Shown: positions 41,240 to 49,584 of the stretch, one piece after another
Position numbering within the stretch: the stretch's first letter is position 1
How the letters are laid out: every line of letters starts with the position of its first letter
DNA from: an uncultured Alphaproteobacteria bacterium
GTDB taxonomy: Bacteria > Pseudomonadota > Alphaproteobacteria > Geminicoccales > Geminicoccaceae
Length of the DNA stretch: 64,000 nt
Assembly (NCBI GenBank): GCA_937995535.1
Contig: CALKJU010000055.1
Coordinates: 1-64,000 of the forward strand
Direction: 5' to 3'
Program-made: the position numbers and the translations under genes
Notes under the pieces: generated by a model
Database searches by the model: none
Seen by the model: the letters and a program-made list of their open reading frames with translations, nothing else
What the model was told of the DNA's origin: nothing

Positions 41240-43107
41240 GGTGCCAGCAACACGTCGGTGCGTCGGTTCATCCGACGGGCGTCGGCGTCGCTGCCGGGCA
41301 CGGCTGGACGTGTCTCGGCGAAGCCCGCGGCCATCATCCGCTCCGCGGGCAGTCCCTGCGCGACGAGGAACTCCGCCACGGTGCTGGCGCGCGCCGCCGA
41401 GAGCTGCCAGTTCGACGACCATCGGACGCCCCGCGTGGGCAGATCGTCCGTGTGACCCTCGATGCGCAGGATCCAGTCCTCCTCCGGCGGCAGGCTCGCG
41501 ATCTTGCGCTGCAGCTCGCTCGCCGCCTCGATGAGCACGTTGCGCCCGGCCGGCGTGAGGCTGGCCTCGCCGATGTCGAACAGCACGGTGCCGAGCGCCA
41601 CGACGCCACGCGCGACCTCGCGCGCCAGCGGCCCGGCGCCGGGCTCGACTGCCCGCGTCGGCGCATCGACCACGGCGAGGCGCAGCGCCGGCGTCACCGG
41701 CTCGGCCTCCGGATCGGCCACGGTCACCGCGAGGTCGGAGAGCTGTCGGCGCAGCTCGTCGCGCTCGCGCTCGACTTCGGCCAACCGCTCCGCGAGTGTG
41801 GTCAGCTCGGCCCGCAGTCCGGACAACACGTCGTCCTGCTCGGCCGAGCCGGTCTCGAGGGCGGCACGGAGGCCGTCACGCTCGCGCTCCGCCGCGCTCA
41901 GCTCGGTGCGCAGCCGGCCGACTTCGGCGTTCCGCGCCGCGATCGCCGCCGCAAGCTCGTCCTGCAGCGCAGCGCGCTCGCGCTCGGCCGCGCCGAGCTG
42001 CGCCGTGACGGTCCCGAGCTCCTCGCGGTAGCGGTCGATCTCGTCGCTGCGATCCGGCAGTGCTTGGGCGAGCTGTTGGCGCAGCTCGCCGACCTCGCGC
42101 TCGAGCGCGGCCAGTGCCGCGTCGCGCGTCGCGAGGTCGGCTTCCGAGCGCTCCAGCAGACGGCGGACCTCGTCGAGATCGGTGCGCGCGATCGCCGCAT
42201 CGGGCGAAGGTCCGCTGGCCGGGGCGACGGCCTCGGCGAGTCGGCCCGCAAAGGCATCGCGCTCGGCACGCAGCGCATCGGTTTCGGCCGCGATGGCCTC
42301 CAGCTCGACGATGCGCGCAGCTAGCCCATCACGTTCGGCGGTGACGGTCTCGAGCCGCGCCGCGGTGGTCGCGAGGTCGGCGCGGCGTGCCTCCAGCGTC
42401 CCGCGCTCGGCGGCGAGGCTGTCGGCCAGCGAGTCCCGCTCGGCGGTGAGGCGCTCGACGGCGGCCAGGCCGTCGGCGATCGCGGCCTCGGCCGTGGCGA
42501 GCGCCGCCCGCAGGCTCGCGACCTCCTCGTCCAAACGGGCACGCTCGGCGCGGCCGTCGGCTTCGCGGGCCTGCACCGCGGCGAGATCGGCGCGCAGCCG
42601 CTCGACCTCCTGCGGGTCGCCCGCAGGTGCGGCGACCTCGGGCGGGCTCGCGCGTCCCTGGAGCGCGCCGATCTCGGCGGCAAGCTCGGCGAGGCGCGCC
42701 TCGGCGGTCGCCAGCGCCACCTGCAGCTCGTCGCGCTGACGGACGAGCGCCGCCTCGTTCTCCCGCTGCGCCACCGCATCGGCCTGGGCGGCGCCGAGCG
42801 AGGCCTTGAGCTGGGCGTTCTCTTCGCGCGCGGCGCGCAGCTCGGTCTCCAGCGCGCGGAGCTGGGCGACCTGCGGCGCCAATGCCGCGATCTGATCGAG
42901 GCGTGCCTCGACGGGAGGCGCCACCTCCGGAGCCGGTGGTGCCACGCCGAGCGCCTCGGCCGTCGCGTCGACCTTGGACTGCACCGCGGCAAGACGCTGC
43001 TCGCCGGACCAGCCTAGGTAGGCTGCGGCGGCGGACGGGATGAGGAAGGCAAAAGCCAGCGGCCAGCGCCCGCTCCTGCCACGACGGGTGGGCCCCTGGT
43101 CACTCAT
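41236..43107 (-). CDS. Coiled-coil OmpA-domain protein (third gene of the motor-like set)
   Basis: The 623-residue protein has one N-terminal helix (about 15-33) with no acidic residue, then a very long Ala/Glu/Arg/Leu coiled coil (about 35-450), a short linker, and a C-terminal OmpA/MotB peptidoglycan-binding domain (about 475-620: ALGTVLFDIGEASLTPAG, LRIEGHTDDLPTRG, NWQLSAARASTVAEFL, GFAETRPAVPG, NRRTDVLL). It should span the periplasm from inner membrane to cell wall. Without the helix aspartate it cannot act as a proton-conducting stator subunit, so it may be an accessory tether. It follows the MotB-like gene by 113 bp. Confidence 0.8.
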   Translation of the reverse strand: MSDQGPTRRGRSGRWPLAFAFLIPSAAAAYLGWSGEQRLAAVQSKVDATAEALGVAPPAPEVAPPVEARLDQIAALAPQVAQLRALETELRAAREENAQLKASLGAAQADAVAQRENEAALVRQRDELQVALATAEARLAELAAEIGALQGRASPPEVAAPAGDPQEVERLRADLAAVQAREADGRAERARLDEEVASLRAALATAEAAIADGLAAVERLTAERDSLADSLAAERGTLEARRADLATTAARLETVTAERDGLAARIVELEAIAAETDALRAERDAFAGRLAEAVAPASGPSPDAAIARTDLDEVRRLLERSEADLATRDAALAALEREVGELRQQLAQALPDRSDEIDRYREELGTVTAQLGAAERERAALQDELAAAIAARNAEVGRLRTELSAAERERDGLRAALETGSAEQDDVLSGLRAELTTLAERLAEVERERDELRRQLSDLAVTVADPEAEPVTPALRLAVVDAPTRAVEPGAGPLAREVARGVVALGTVLFDIGEASLTPAGRNVLIEAASELQRKIASLPPEEDWILRIEGHTDDLPTRGVRWSSNWQLSAARASTVAEFLVAQGLPAERMMAAGFAETRPAVPGSDADARRMNRRTDVLLAP

Positions 43108-43220
43108 CCGGCCACGTCTCCTCGGCGCGACCGCCGTAACGGCGGTCGGCGTGGCGCAACTGTTGCCAATATGTTGCCGAAGCGCAACCGCGCCGGAGGC
43201 GGCCCCGATACGGCCGTATG

Positions 43221-44624
43221 TCAGCGTGTCGTCAGCTTGATCTCGATCCGCCGGTTGGCGCGGTACGCCTCCTCGGTGTCGCCGGCGGCGATCGGTTGGA
43301 ACTCGGCGAAGCCGGTGGCCGCCACGCGCTCGGGCGGGAGGCCCTGGCTGACCAGGAACTGCGCCACCGAGATCGCGCGCGCCGTCGACAGCTCCCAGTT
43401 CGAAGGGAAGCGCGGCGTGTTGATCGGGCGCTTGTCGGTATGCCCGTCGACCTGCAGCACCCAGGGCAGCTCGGGCGGGAGCTGGTCGACGATCTCGCGC
43501 AGCGTGCGGGCGAACTCGGTCAGGCGGGCGCGGCCTTCCGACCCGAGATCGGCCGTGCCACTCGCGAACAGCACCTCCGACTGGAAGACGAACCGATCAC
43601 CGACGATGCGGATGTCCTGGCGATCGCCGAGTACACGCCGCATCCGACCGAAGAACTCGGAGCGGAACTCGGACAGCTCCTCGACCTTGCTGGCAAGCGC
43701 GAGGTTGAGACGCTGTCCGAGGTCGGCGATCGTCTCGGACTGCGCGTCGATCTCCTGCTGCTTCAGCTCCAGCGCCGCGTCGAGGCGGCGGAGCTGGTCG
43801 CCGAGGAGCGCGATCTGCCGGGTCAGCTCGGCCGCCGTCTGCTGCACCTTCTCGGCATCGGCCCGGGCCGTGTCGCGGGCCTCCTCGAGCGCGGCCGCGT
43901 CGCGCAGCAGCTCCTCGATGCGCAGGTCGCGCTGCTCCACCTCGCGCTGGGCGAGCTGGGTCCGCTCGGTCTCCTCGGCGAGACGCGCCTCCAGGGCGGC
44001 GGCACGATCGCGCTCGGCGCCGAGCTCGCCGGTCCGCGCCGCGAGATCGGCCTCAAGCTGGTCGCGCACCTTGGTGAGAGCCTCGATGTCGCGCCGCAAC
44101 TGGACGAGCTGGCCAAGCTGGGTCTCGATCGTCTGCCGGTCGGCACGGATCGTCTGCCGGGCCAGCTCGATCTCGTCGCGCAGCGCCGCGAGCCGCTGGT
44201 CGGCCTGCCCCTCGTCGAGACGGAGCGCGTCCAGCGTCCGCTGCAGCTGCCGGCTCTCGTCCTCGGCCAGCGCCAGCCGCTCGCCGAGCTGTTCACGATC
44301 GGCCACCGCCTCCGCCAGCTCGGCGCGCAGGTCGTCCCGCTCGCCGGTGACTGCGGCGAGGTCGCTCGTGAGCTGGGCGAGCGAGCGGCGCAGCTCGGCG
44401 GCCTGGTCCTCCTCGAGCTGGAGGCGGGCCGCGACGTCGCGCATCTCCGCCTGCAGACGGCCGAGGTCCTGGTTCTGCCCCTGCAGCAGGCGGCTCATGA
44501 TGAACTGCGCGAGGACGAAGACGACCAGCAGGAAGATGATCGCCATGAGCAGCGTCGACAGGGCGTCGACGAACCCCGGCCAGATGTCGACGTGGCCGCG
44601 CGCCTCGCGGCGGCTGCGCGCCAC
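43221..44624 (-). CDS. MotB-like OmpA-domain stator protein with coiled coil
   Basis: The 467-residue protein has one N-terminal helix (about 20-44) headed by PGFVDALSTLLM. Asp20 sits where MotB and ExbD/TolR-type proteins carry the proton-binding aspartate. A coiled coil follows (about 48-310), then an OmpA/MotB domain (about 325-465: FQSEVLFASGTADLG, VDGHTDKRPI, NWELSTARAISVAQFL, GFAEFQPIAAG, NRRIEIKL). It begins at a GTG 5 bases after the stop of the channel gene. With that channel protein it forms a predicted ion-driven 5:2 stator-type complex anchored to peptidoglycan. Flagellar use is unlikely because no flagellar genes are near. Confidence 0.85.
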   Translation of the reverse strand: MARSRREARGHVDIWPGFVDALSTLLMAIIFLLVVFVLAQFIMSRLLQGQNQDLGRLQAEMRDVAARLQLEEDQAAELRRSLAQLTSDLAAVTGERDDLRAELAEAVADREQLGERLALAEDESRQLQRTLDALRLDEGQADQRLAALRDEIELARQTIRADRQTIETQLGQLVQLRRDIEALTKVRDQLEADLAARTGELGAERDRAAALEARLAEETERTQLAQREVEQRDLRIEELLRDAAALEEARDTARADAEKVQQTAAELTRQIALLGDQLRRLDAALELKQQEIDAQSETIADLGQRLNLALASKVEELSEFRSEFFGRMRRVLGDRQDIRIVGDRFVFQSEVLFASGTADLGSEGRARLTEFARTLREIVDQLPPELPWVLQVDGHTDKRPINTPRFPSNWELSTARAISVAQFLVSQGLPPERVAATGFAEFQPIAAGDTEEAYRANRRIEIKLTTR

Positions 44625-44629
44625 GCGGC

Positions 44630-45808
44630 TCAGTCCTTGAGCAGGCGCGGCTCGCCCGCGGCGTGGGCGATGGTCCGCGCGACGAGCTTGATCTCACTGC
44701 GCAGCTCGTCGGTCATCAGATCTCGGCCGCGGCTCAGCTCCTCGATGAGCTGGGCGAGGCGCAGATCGGTGTTGCGGATGTGGGTGCGCGTCGCCTCGTC
44801 GAGCAGCCCGTTGCTCGCGCCGCTGTCCATGCGCCGGGTCAGCCGCTCGGCGATCTGCTCCTGTGTCTCGGCGATGCGCTGCAGCAGCGCCTCCTCGGCG
44901 GCCAGCCGGTCGCCCAGCGCCCCGAGCTGCTCGACCAAGGCCATCAGCGCCCCGTCGAGGCGGACACGGGCCTCCTCGTGCCGCCCGGCCTGGCGCTCGA
45001 AGCGCTCGAGGTGCTCGTTGGTCTGCTGCAGCATGGCCTGCACATAGGCCGGGAGCGCCGCCGCCGGTGGTGGCAGCGTCGTCGCCTCTCCGCTCTGCCC
45101 GCCATCGGCGCCGCCCAGCCTGGCCAGCCCCGTCAGCCACTCCTCGAGATCGTTGTAGAAGGCGTTCTGCGCCTGGGTCGCCTGCAGGTCGAGGAAGCCC
45201 AGGACGAGCGAGCCGGCGAGGCCGAACAGCGAGGCGCTGAACGCCGTTCCCATGCCGCGCAGGGGCGCCGCCAAGCCGGCCTTCAGGTCCTCGAAGATCA
45301 CGGCGAAGTCGCCGGCGCCGATCTGCAGCCCGGCGATCACGTCGCCGATCGTCGCCATGGTCTGCAGCAGCCCCCAGAAGGTCCCGAGCAGGCCGAGAAA
45401 GATCAGCAGGCCCGTGAAATAGCGGCCGATGTCCCGGCTCTCGTCGAGCCGGGTACTGATGCTGTCGAGCAGGTGACGCAGCGAGACGGCCGAGATCGAT
45501 GGCCGTGTGCGCCGGTCGCGGGCACTGAGCAGGGTGGCGACCGGTGCGACGATCGCCGGCGCCTCCACCATCGACATGCCAGGCTGGTTGGTGCGCAGCG
45601 CCTCGATCCAGCGCACGCCCGGCTTGAGCAGCAAGATCCGCCGCACGTTGTAGACGATGCCGACCAGCAGCATGCCGAGGATCAGTGCGTTGAGCGCCGG
45701 GTTGTGCTGAAAGGCGCGCCAGATGACATCGTACAGCGCGCCCGCGACGACCGCCGCCAGCAGCAGGAAGACGAGCACGCGATTGAGAAAGCGTTGCGGA
45801 CTGGTCAT
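44630..45808 (-). CDS. MotA/TolQ/ExbB-family proton channel protein
   Basis: The 392-residue protein has four predicted helices (about 10-28, 39-62, 130-150 and 186-208). Helices 3 and 4 carry the family core: IFLGLLGTFWGLLQTM and APLRGMGTAFSASLFGLAGS. A helical cytoplasmic tail of about 180 residues follows (VRLDGALMALVEQLG, RLAAEEALLQRIAETQEQIAERL). That tail is longer than in ExbB or TolQ and recalls ZorA and related motors. It is the first gene of the set with the two OmpA-domain genes. The ATG at 45808 is preceded by the 247-bp divergent region with the SIMPL gene. Confidence 0.85.
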   Translation of the reverse strand: MTSPQRFLNRVLVFLLLAAVVAGALYDVIWRAFQHNPALNALILGMLLVGIVYNVRRILLLKPGVRWIEALRTNQPGMSMVEAPAIVAPVATLLSARDRRTRPSISAVSLRHLLDSISTRLDESRDIGRYFTGLLIFLGLLGTFWGLLQTMATIGDVIAGLQIGAGDFAVIFEDLKAGLAAPLRGMGTAFSASLFGLAGSLVLGFLDLQATQAQNAFYNDLEEWLTGLARLGGADGGQSGEATTLPPPAAALPAYVQAMLQQTNEHLERFERQAGRHEEARVRLDGALMALVEQLGALGDRLAAEEALLQRIAETQEQIAERLTRRMDSGASNGLLDEATRTHIRNTDLRLAQLIEELSRGRDLMTDELRSEIKLVARTIAHAAGEPRLLKD

Positions 45809-46055
45809 CGAGACGGGACTTGCCGGCCGAGCGGGTCGAAGCGCGACATGCCGACGACATGCCGGCGCTGCCATCGCACCATAACCCAGGGTCGGCAAGG
45901 TGGCATTAACGCTGAACGCTCCGTCGTCACGCCGGTACGCCCATCGGACGCGTCGGGAGTCGCCCAAGCGCCACGCGCCGGTCGCGGGACAACGGTCCGT
46001 CGTGCGCCGCGCGCGGCCGTGGTAGGGAGCCGCGTCCCGCACGGAGCCCGCCGCC

Positions 46056-46775
46056 ATGGTCCAGGCCTTCGCCCGCATCGTCGCCGCGGCGCTGCTCGCG
46101 CTCGGTCTCGGCGTCGGCGGCTGGCTCGTCGGACGCAGCCTCGTAGCCATGCGGACGTCGGACCGCACGGTCGAGGTGCGCGGCCTCGCCGAGCGCGACG
46201 TTCGCGCCGATCTCGCCATCTGGCCCTTGCGGTTCGTCGTCACCGGCAACGAGCTGGCCACAGCCGAGGCGGAGATCCGTGCCGCCGAGCGGCGGATCCG
46301 GACGTTCCTCGTTGAAGGCGGGCTTCCCGCCGATTCGGTCTCGGTCCAGGGCTTCGACGTGCAGGACGCGTTCGCCCAGATCTACCGCAGCGGGCCGGTC
46401 GACTTCCGCTTCGTCGTCACCGAGACGCTGCTCGCGCGCAGCGACGACGTCGAGCGCGTGGCCGCGCTCCACCAGCGCTCCGGCGAGCTCGCCGCCGCCG
46501 GCGTGGCGCTGACCCAAGACAGCGCCCCCGCCTACGTGTTCACCAGGCTCAACGACGTGAAGCCGGAGATGATCGCCGAGGCGACCCGCGCCGCGCGCGA
46601 GGCGGCACAGCAGTTCGGCGCCGACGCGGCGACCCGGATCGGCGGCATCCGCCGCGGCAGCCAGGGCCTCTTCCAGATCCTGCCGCGCGACGAGGTGCCC
46701 GGCTTGCCGCCCGAGCGGCAGATCGACAAGCGGGTGCGCGTGGTGACGACGATCGTCTTCGACCTGGTCGAGTGA
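46056..46775 (+). CDS. SIMPL (DUF541) domain protein, membrane-anchored
   Basis: The 239-residue protein has an N-terminal helix (about 5-30) that acts as a signal anchor, then the SIMPL domain (about 35-235: RTVEVRGLAERDVRADLAIW, FLVEGGLPADSVSVQGFDV, RAAREAAQQFGADAATRIGGI). SIMPL domain proteins (DUF541, Oxidative-stress-linked YggE in E. coli) are periplasmic and poorly understood. The ERDVRAD and RSDDVER motifs are conserved in this subfamily. It diverges from the channel gene and converges with the methyltransferase-like gene with a 7-bp gap. Confidence 0.85.
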   Translation: MVQAFARIVAAALLALGLGVGGWLVGRSLVAMRTSDRTVEVRGLAERDVRADLAIWPLRFVVTGNELATAEAEIRAAERRIRTFLVEGGLPADSVSVQGFDVQDAFAQIYRSGPVDFRFVVTETLLARSDDVERVAALHQRSGELAAAGVALTQDSAPAYVFTRLNDVKPEMIAEATRAAREAAQQFGADAATRIGGIRRGSQGLFQILPRDEVPGLPPERQIDKRVRVVTTIVFDLVE

Positions 46776-46782
46776 TGCGGGC

Positions 46783-47283
46783 TCACAGCCAGCGCCGCAC
46801 CTCCTGCCGGTAGCGCCGGTAGTCCTCGCCGAACTTCCGCTCGAGATAGGCTTCTTCGCGGACGATCACGCCCTGCTGCAAGGCGAGCACGAGCAGCGGC
46901 ACCTGCAGCAGCAGCCACGGACCATCACTGCCGACGGAGATGCCGACGAGCAGCAGGACGAGCCCAAGGTACATCGGGTTGCGCGTGAACCGGTACGGGC
47001 CGGAGCGCGCGAGCGCGGTGCTCGGCCGCCACGGCCGCACGTCGGTACCGACGGCGCGGAAGCTGCGTTCGGCGGCGACCGCGAGGAGGATGGCGGTGGC
47101 GATCGGCGCCGCGGCCACGAGCCAGCGCCACGGCCAGCCCGGATCGACCGGCCACAGCCGCCCGGGCAACAGCCAGTCGAGCACGATCCCCAGCGCGAGG
47201 AACCCCGCGAACAGGAGGGGAGGTGGGGCGACGACCCCGGCGGTGTCGGGAGCCGCGGCTGGCTCAGGCACCCTGCGCCGCAC
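46783..47283 (-). CDS. Isoprenylcysteine methyltransferase/PEMT-like membrane protein
   Basis: The 166-residue protein has four hydrophobic segments and the SAM-binding motif of the PEMT/ICMT group: RSGPYRFTRNPMYLGLVLLLVG near 95 and EEAYLERKFGEDYRRYRQEVRRW at the end. Family members methylate lipids or small thiols at the membrane. It starts at a GTG inside the last 20 bases of ccmC, so it is translated with it. A second in-frame GTG 12 bases on would shorten the overlap. Its place after ccmC is where the small ccmD gene usually sits. Confidence 0.82.
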   Translation of the reverse strand: MRRRVPEPAAAPDTAGVVAPPPLLFAGFLALGIVLDWLLPGRLWPVDPGWPWRWLVAAAPIATAILLAVAAERSFRAVGTDVRPWRPSTALARSGPYRFTRNPMYLGLVLLLVGISVGSDGPWLLLQVPLLVLALQQGVIVREEAYLERKFGEDYRRYRQEVRRWL

Positions 47284-48013
47284 GCAGATTGGCGATGCGG
47301 CGGCCCGTCAGCTCGGCACGCATGCGCAGGAGCAGGACCGCCACGAAATAGAGCTTGTAGACCAGCGCCATGAGGAGGAGCGGCCAGAGCATCGCCGGAT
47401 CGATGCGCGGGCCGTCGAGGCGCATCACGGTCGCCGGCTGGTGCAATGTGTTCCACCAGTCGACCGAGAACTTGATGATCGGCAGGTTCACGACGCCGAC
47501 GATCGCGAGGATCGCGGCGGCGCGGGCCCCGCGCGCGACGTCGTCGAAGGCGTCGTGCAGCGCGATATAGCCGAGGTAGAGGAAGAACAGGATCAGCACC
47601 GAGGTCAGCCGCGCGTCCCACTCCCACCACGTGCCCCACATCGGCTTGCCCCAGATGCTGCCGGTGAGCAGCGCGATGGCGGTGAAGCAGGCGCCGATCG
47701 GGGCGGCGGCGCGCGCCGCGACCTCGGCCAGGGGGTGGCGCCAGATCAGGCCGACGGCGGCGGCGACGGCCAGCACGAGGTAGGTGAACAGCGCCATCCA
47801 GGCCGCCGGGACGTGGACGAAGATGATCCGGTAGGCGTCGCCCTGCTGGTAGTCGGCCGGAGCGACGACCAGCGCCCACCACAGCCCGATGGGCGCGAGA
47901 GCCGCCGTTGCCCCCAGCACCCAGGGATAGACCGCGTCGGCGATCCGTTGGAAACGCAGCGGGTTGGCGTAGCGATGCAGCGCGCCGCCGTCGGCCGCGT
48001 CAGCCCGGGCCAT
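47264..48013 (-). CDS. ccmC: Heme exporter/handling protein CcmC
   Basis: The 249-residue inner-membrane protein has six helices and the WGTWWEWD tryptophan-rich heme-binding motif near 125, flanked by the histidines in VHVPAAWM (near 67) and in WNTLHQP (near 190). CcmC loads heme onto CcmE for cytochrome c maturation. The ATG at 48013 gives MARADAADGG. The gene is separated from ccmB by 273 bp, in which a short overlapping open frame occurs. No ccmD, ccmE, ccmF, ccmG or ccmH genes are in the window. Confidence 0.93.
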   Translation of the reverse strand: MARADAADGGALHRYANPLRFQRIADAVYPWVLGATAALAPIGLWWALVVAPADYQQGDAYRIIFVHVPAAWMALFTYLVLAVAAAVGLIWRHPLAEVAARAAAPIGACFTAIALLTGSIWGKPMWGTWWEWDARLTSVLILFFLYLGYIALHDAFDDVARGARAAAILAIVGVVNLPIIKFSVDWWNTLHQPATVMRLDGPRIDPAMLWPLLLMALVYKLYFVAVLLLRMRAELTGRRIANLRAAQGA

Positions 48014-48134
48014 GGCACGCCGCCGCGATATCCTGCTCGCCCGCGGCCGAGGCCGCTTGCTCGAACGCCCTGGCGCGCGCGGCGTCGCTCCTGGCGCACC
48101 CGTAAAGCTTGATCACCCAGCCGCTCTCCCGCAT
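48000..48134 (-). CDS. Possible small protein between ccmB and ccmC (44 residues or more)
   Basis: This small frame starts MRESGWVIKLYGCARSD and ends AAACHGPG, with its TGA inside the first codons of ccmC (14-bp overlap). It is not membrane-spanning, so it is not CcmD. A longer form would start at 48218, where GAGG lies 10 bases upstream. The part encoding WVIKLYGC is less GC-rich than its surroundings. The rest of the 273-bp gap between ccmB and ccmC shows nothing else. I do not recognise the product and it could be a chance frame. Confidence 0.25.
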   Translation of the reverse strand: MRESGWVIKLYGCARSDAARARAFEQAASAAGEQDIAAACHGPG

Positions 48135-48286
48135 CCAGGGACGGTCGGTGCGCGAACGGACGGACCGTGCTCGCATCGCTGCGGAAGATAACACGCGGCC
48201 CGCGCGGCGGAAGATCATGCCACGTATTCCTCGGTGGCGGTTCGCCTGTTCGCTGCCCGGCCGGAGCGACGATCGGCGGCGTGGCG

Positions 48287-48955
48287 TCATTCCGCCGCCA
48301 GCCTGAGCGCCGCAGCGATCGCGAAGGGGGCGAGCGCCAGAGCGGCGAGGAGCATGGCGGCGAGGATGAGGAGCTGCGGGCGTCCGCCGAGGCCCATGAC
48401 GTAGCCGTCGACCGCGCTCACCCCGAAGATCAGGACCGGGATGTAGAGCGGCAGGACGAGTAGGGCCGCGAGCACGCTGCCGCGCCGGCTGCCGAGGAGC
48501 AGCGCCGCACCGATGGCGCCGAGCAGCGTCAGCGTCGGCGTGCCGAGCAGGAGGGCCGCAGGGAGTGCCCACAGGGCCTCCCCAGGAAGGCCCATCAGCA
48601 GGGCCAGCAGCGGCGAGGCCGCGGCGAGGATGAGACCGCTGGTCAGCCAATGGGCGAGGCACTTGGCGACCACCAGCAGCTCGAGGGGCGCCGCGGCGAG
48701 CAGCAGCAGCTCGAGCGAGCCGTCCTCGTGATCGCTCTGCCACAGACGCTCGAGCCCGAGCAGCACGGCGAGCAGCGCCAGCACCCAGATCACGCCCGCG
48801 CCGATCCGTGCCAGGATCTCCGGCGAGGCGCCGACGCCGAGCGGGAACAGCGACAGGGCCAGGACGAAGAAGACGATGCCGAGGAGGCTCTCGCCGGGCC
48901 GGCGGAGTGCCAGGCGCAGGTCGCGGCGCAGCAAGGCCGAGGCGGCACTGAGCAT
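48287..48955 (-). CDS. ccmB: Heme ABC exporter permease CcmB
   Basis: The 222-residue protein has six helices and the CcmB start LLRRDLRLALRRPGE, then SDHEDGSLELLLLAAAPLEL near 75 and LPLYIPVLIFG near 165. It is the membrane subunit of the CcmAB complex, which drives release of holo-CcmE from CcmCD. The ATG at 48955 lies 5 bp after the ccmA stop. Start and length fit the family well. Confidence 0.93.
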   Translation of the reverse strand: MLSAASALLRRDLRLALRRPGESLLGIVFFVLALSLFPLGVGASPEILARIGAGVIWVLALLAVLLGLERLWQSDHEDGSLELLLLAAAPLELLVVAKCLAHWLTSGLILAAASPLLALLMGLPGEALWALPAALLLGTPTLTLLGAIGAALLLGSRRGSVLAALLVLPLYIPVLIFGVSAVDGYVMGLGGRPQLLILAAMLLAALALAPFAIAAALRLAAE

Positions 48956-48960
48956 CGGCC

Positions 48961-49584
48961 TCAGTCGCCCAGCTCGAGCCGGGCGGAATCGGGGACGGCG
49001 ACGTCGCCATGGGTCGCGACGACGACCAGGCCGCCCGTGTGGCGGTGTTCCGCGATCACCGCCTCGAGCCGCGCGCGGCTCGCGCGATCGAGGCCGACCC
49101 CGGGCTCGTCGAGCAGCCACAGCGGTCGCGGGCTCGCCAGGAGCCGGGCCAGCGCCAGCCGCCGGCGCTGCCCGGCCGACAGGAACTGCGCCGGCAGGTC
49201 CGCCAGCGGGGCCAGCCGCATCCCGTCGAGCGCGGCGCCGAGCTCTCCTCTGCGCTCGCCGAGCGCCGCGGCGAAGGCGAGGTTCTCCTCCGTGGTCAGG
49301 CCGCCCTTCACCGCGTCGGCGTGGGCGACGTAATGCACCCGGGCGCGGTGCCCGGCCGGGTCGTCGGCGACCGGCCGGCCGTCCCAGCGGATCTCGCCAT
49401 GGGCGGGGCGCAGCAGGCCGGCGAGCACACGGAGCAAGCTCGACTTGCCGGAGCCGTTGGCGCCGCGCAGCGTGAGTGCGTCGCCGCGCCGCAGCTCGAA
49501 GCCGACGCCGGCGACGACGAGCCGCCCGCCGCGCCGGACAGCGAGCTCGCGGACCTCCAGCCCGGCCGGGTCAGCCGCGGCCAC
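48961..49584 (-). CDS. ccmA: Heme ABC exporter ATPase CcmA
   Basis: The 207-residue ATPase has Walker A (GANGSGKSSLL near 41), the signature LSAGQRRRLALARLL near 135 and Walker B (LWLLDEPGVGLD). The short length and the YVAHADAVKGGLT segment are typical of CcmA. It energises CcmB. The GTG at 49584 is chosen; it overlaps the end of the upstream ligase gene by 14 bp. A longer ATG-started form would overlap it by 65 bp. The ccm genes thus appear to be read through from the liv-type operon. Confidence 0.9.
   Translation of the reverse strand: MAAADPAGLEVRELAVRRGGRLVVAGVGFELRRGDALTLRGANGSGKSSLLRVLAGLLRPAHGEIRWDGRPVADDPAGHRARVHYVAHADAVKGGLTTEENLAFAAALGERRGELGAALDGMRLAPLADLPAQFLSAGQRRRLALARLLASPRPLWLLDEPGVGLDRASRARLEAVIAEHRHTGGLVVVATHGDVAVPDSARLELGD

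Noticed and set aside
41236-45808. Zorya-type defence system
   Set aside because: The ExbB/MotA plus OmpA pair resembles ZorA-ZorB, but no ZorC, ZorD or ZorE-type helicase or nuclease is next to it, and the flanks are housekeeping genes.
48000-48134. CcmD gene
   Set aside because: The small frame between ccmB and ccmC has no membrane helix and lies upstream rather than downstream of ccmC.
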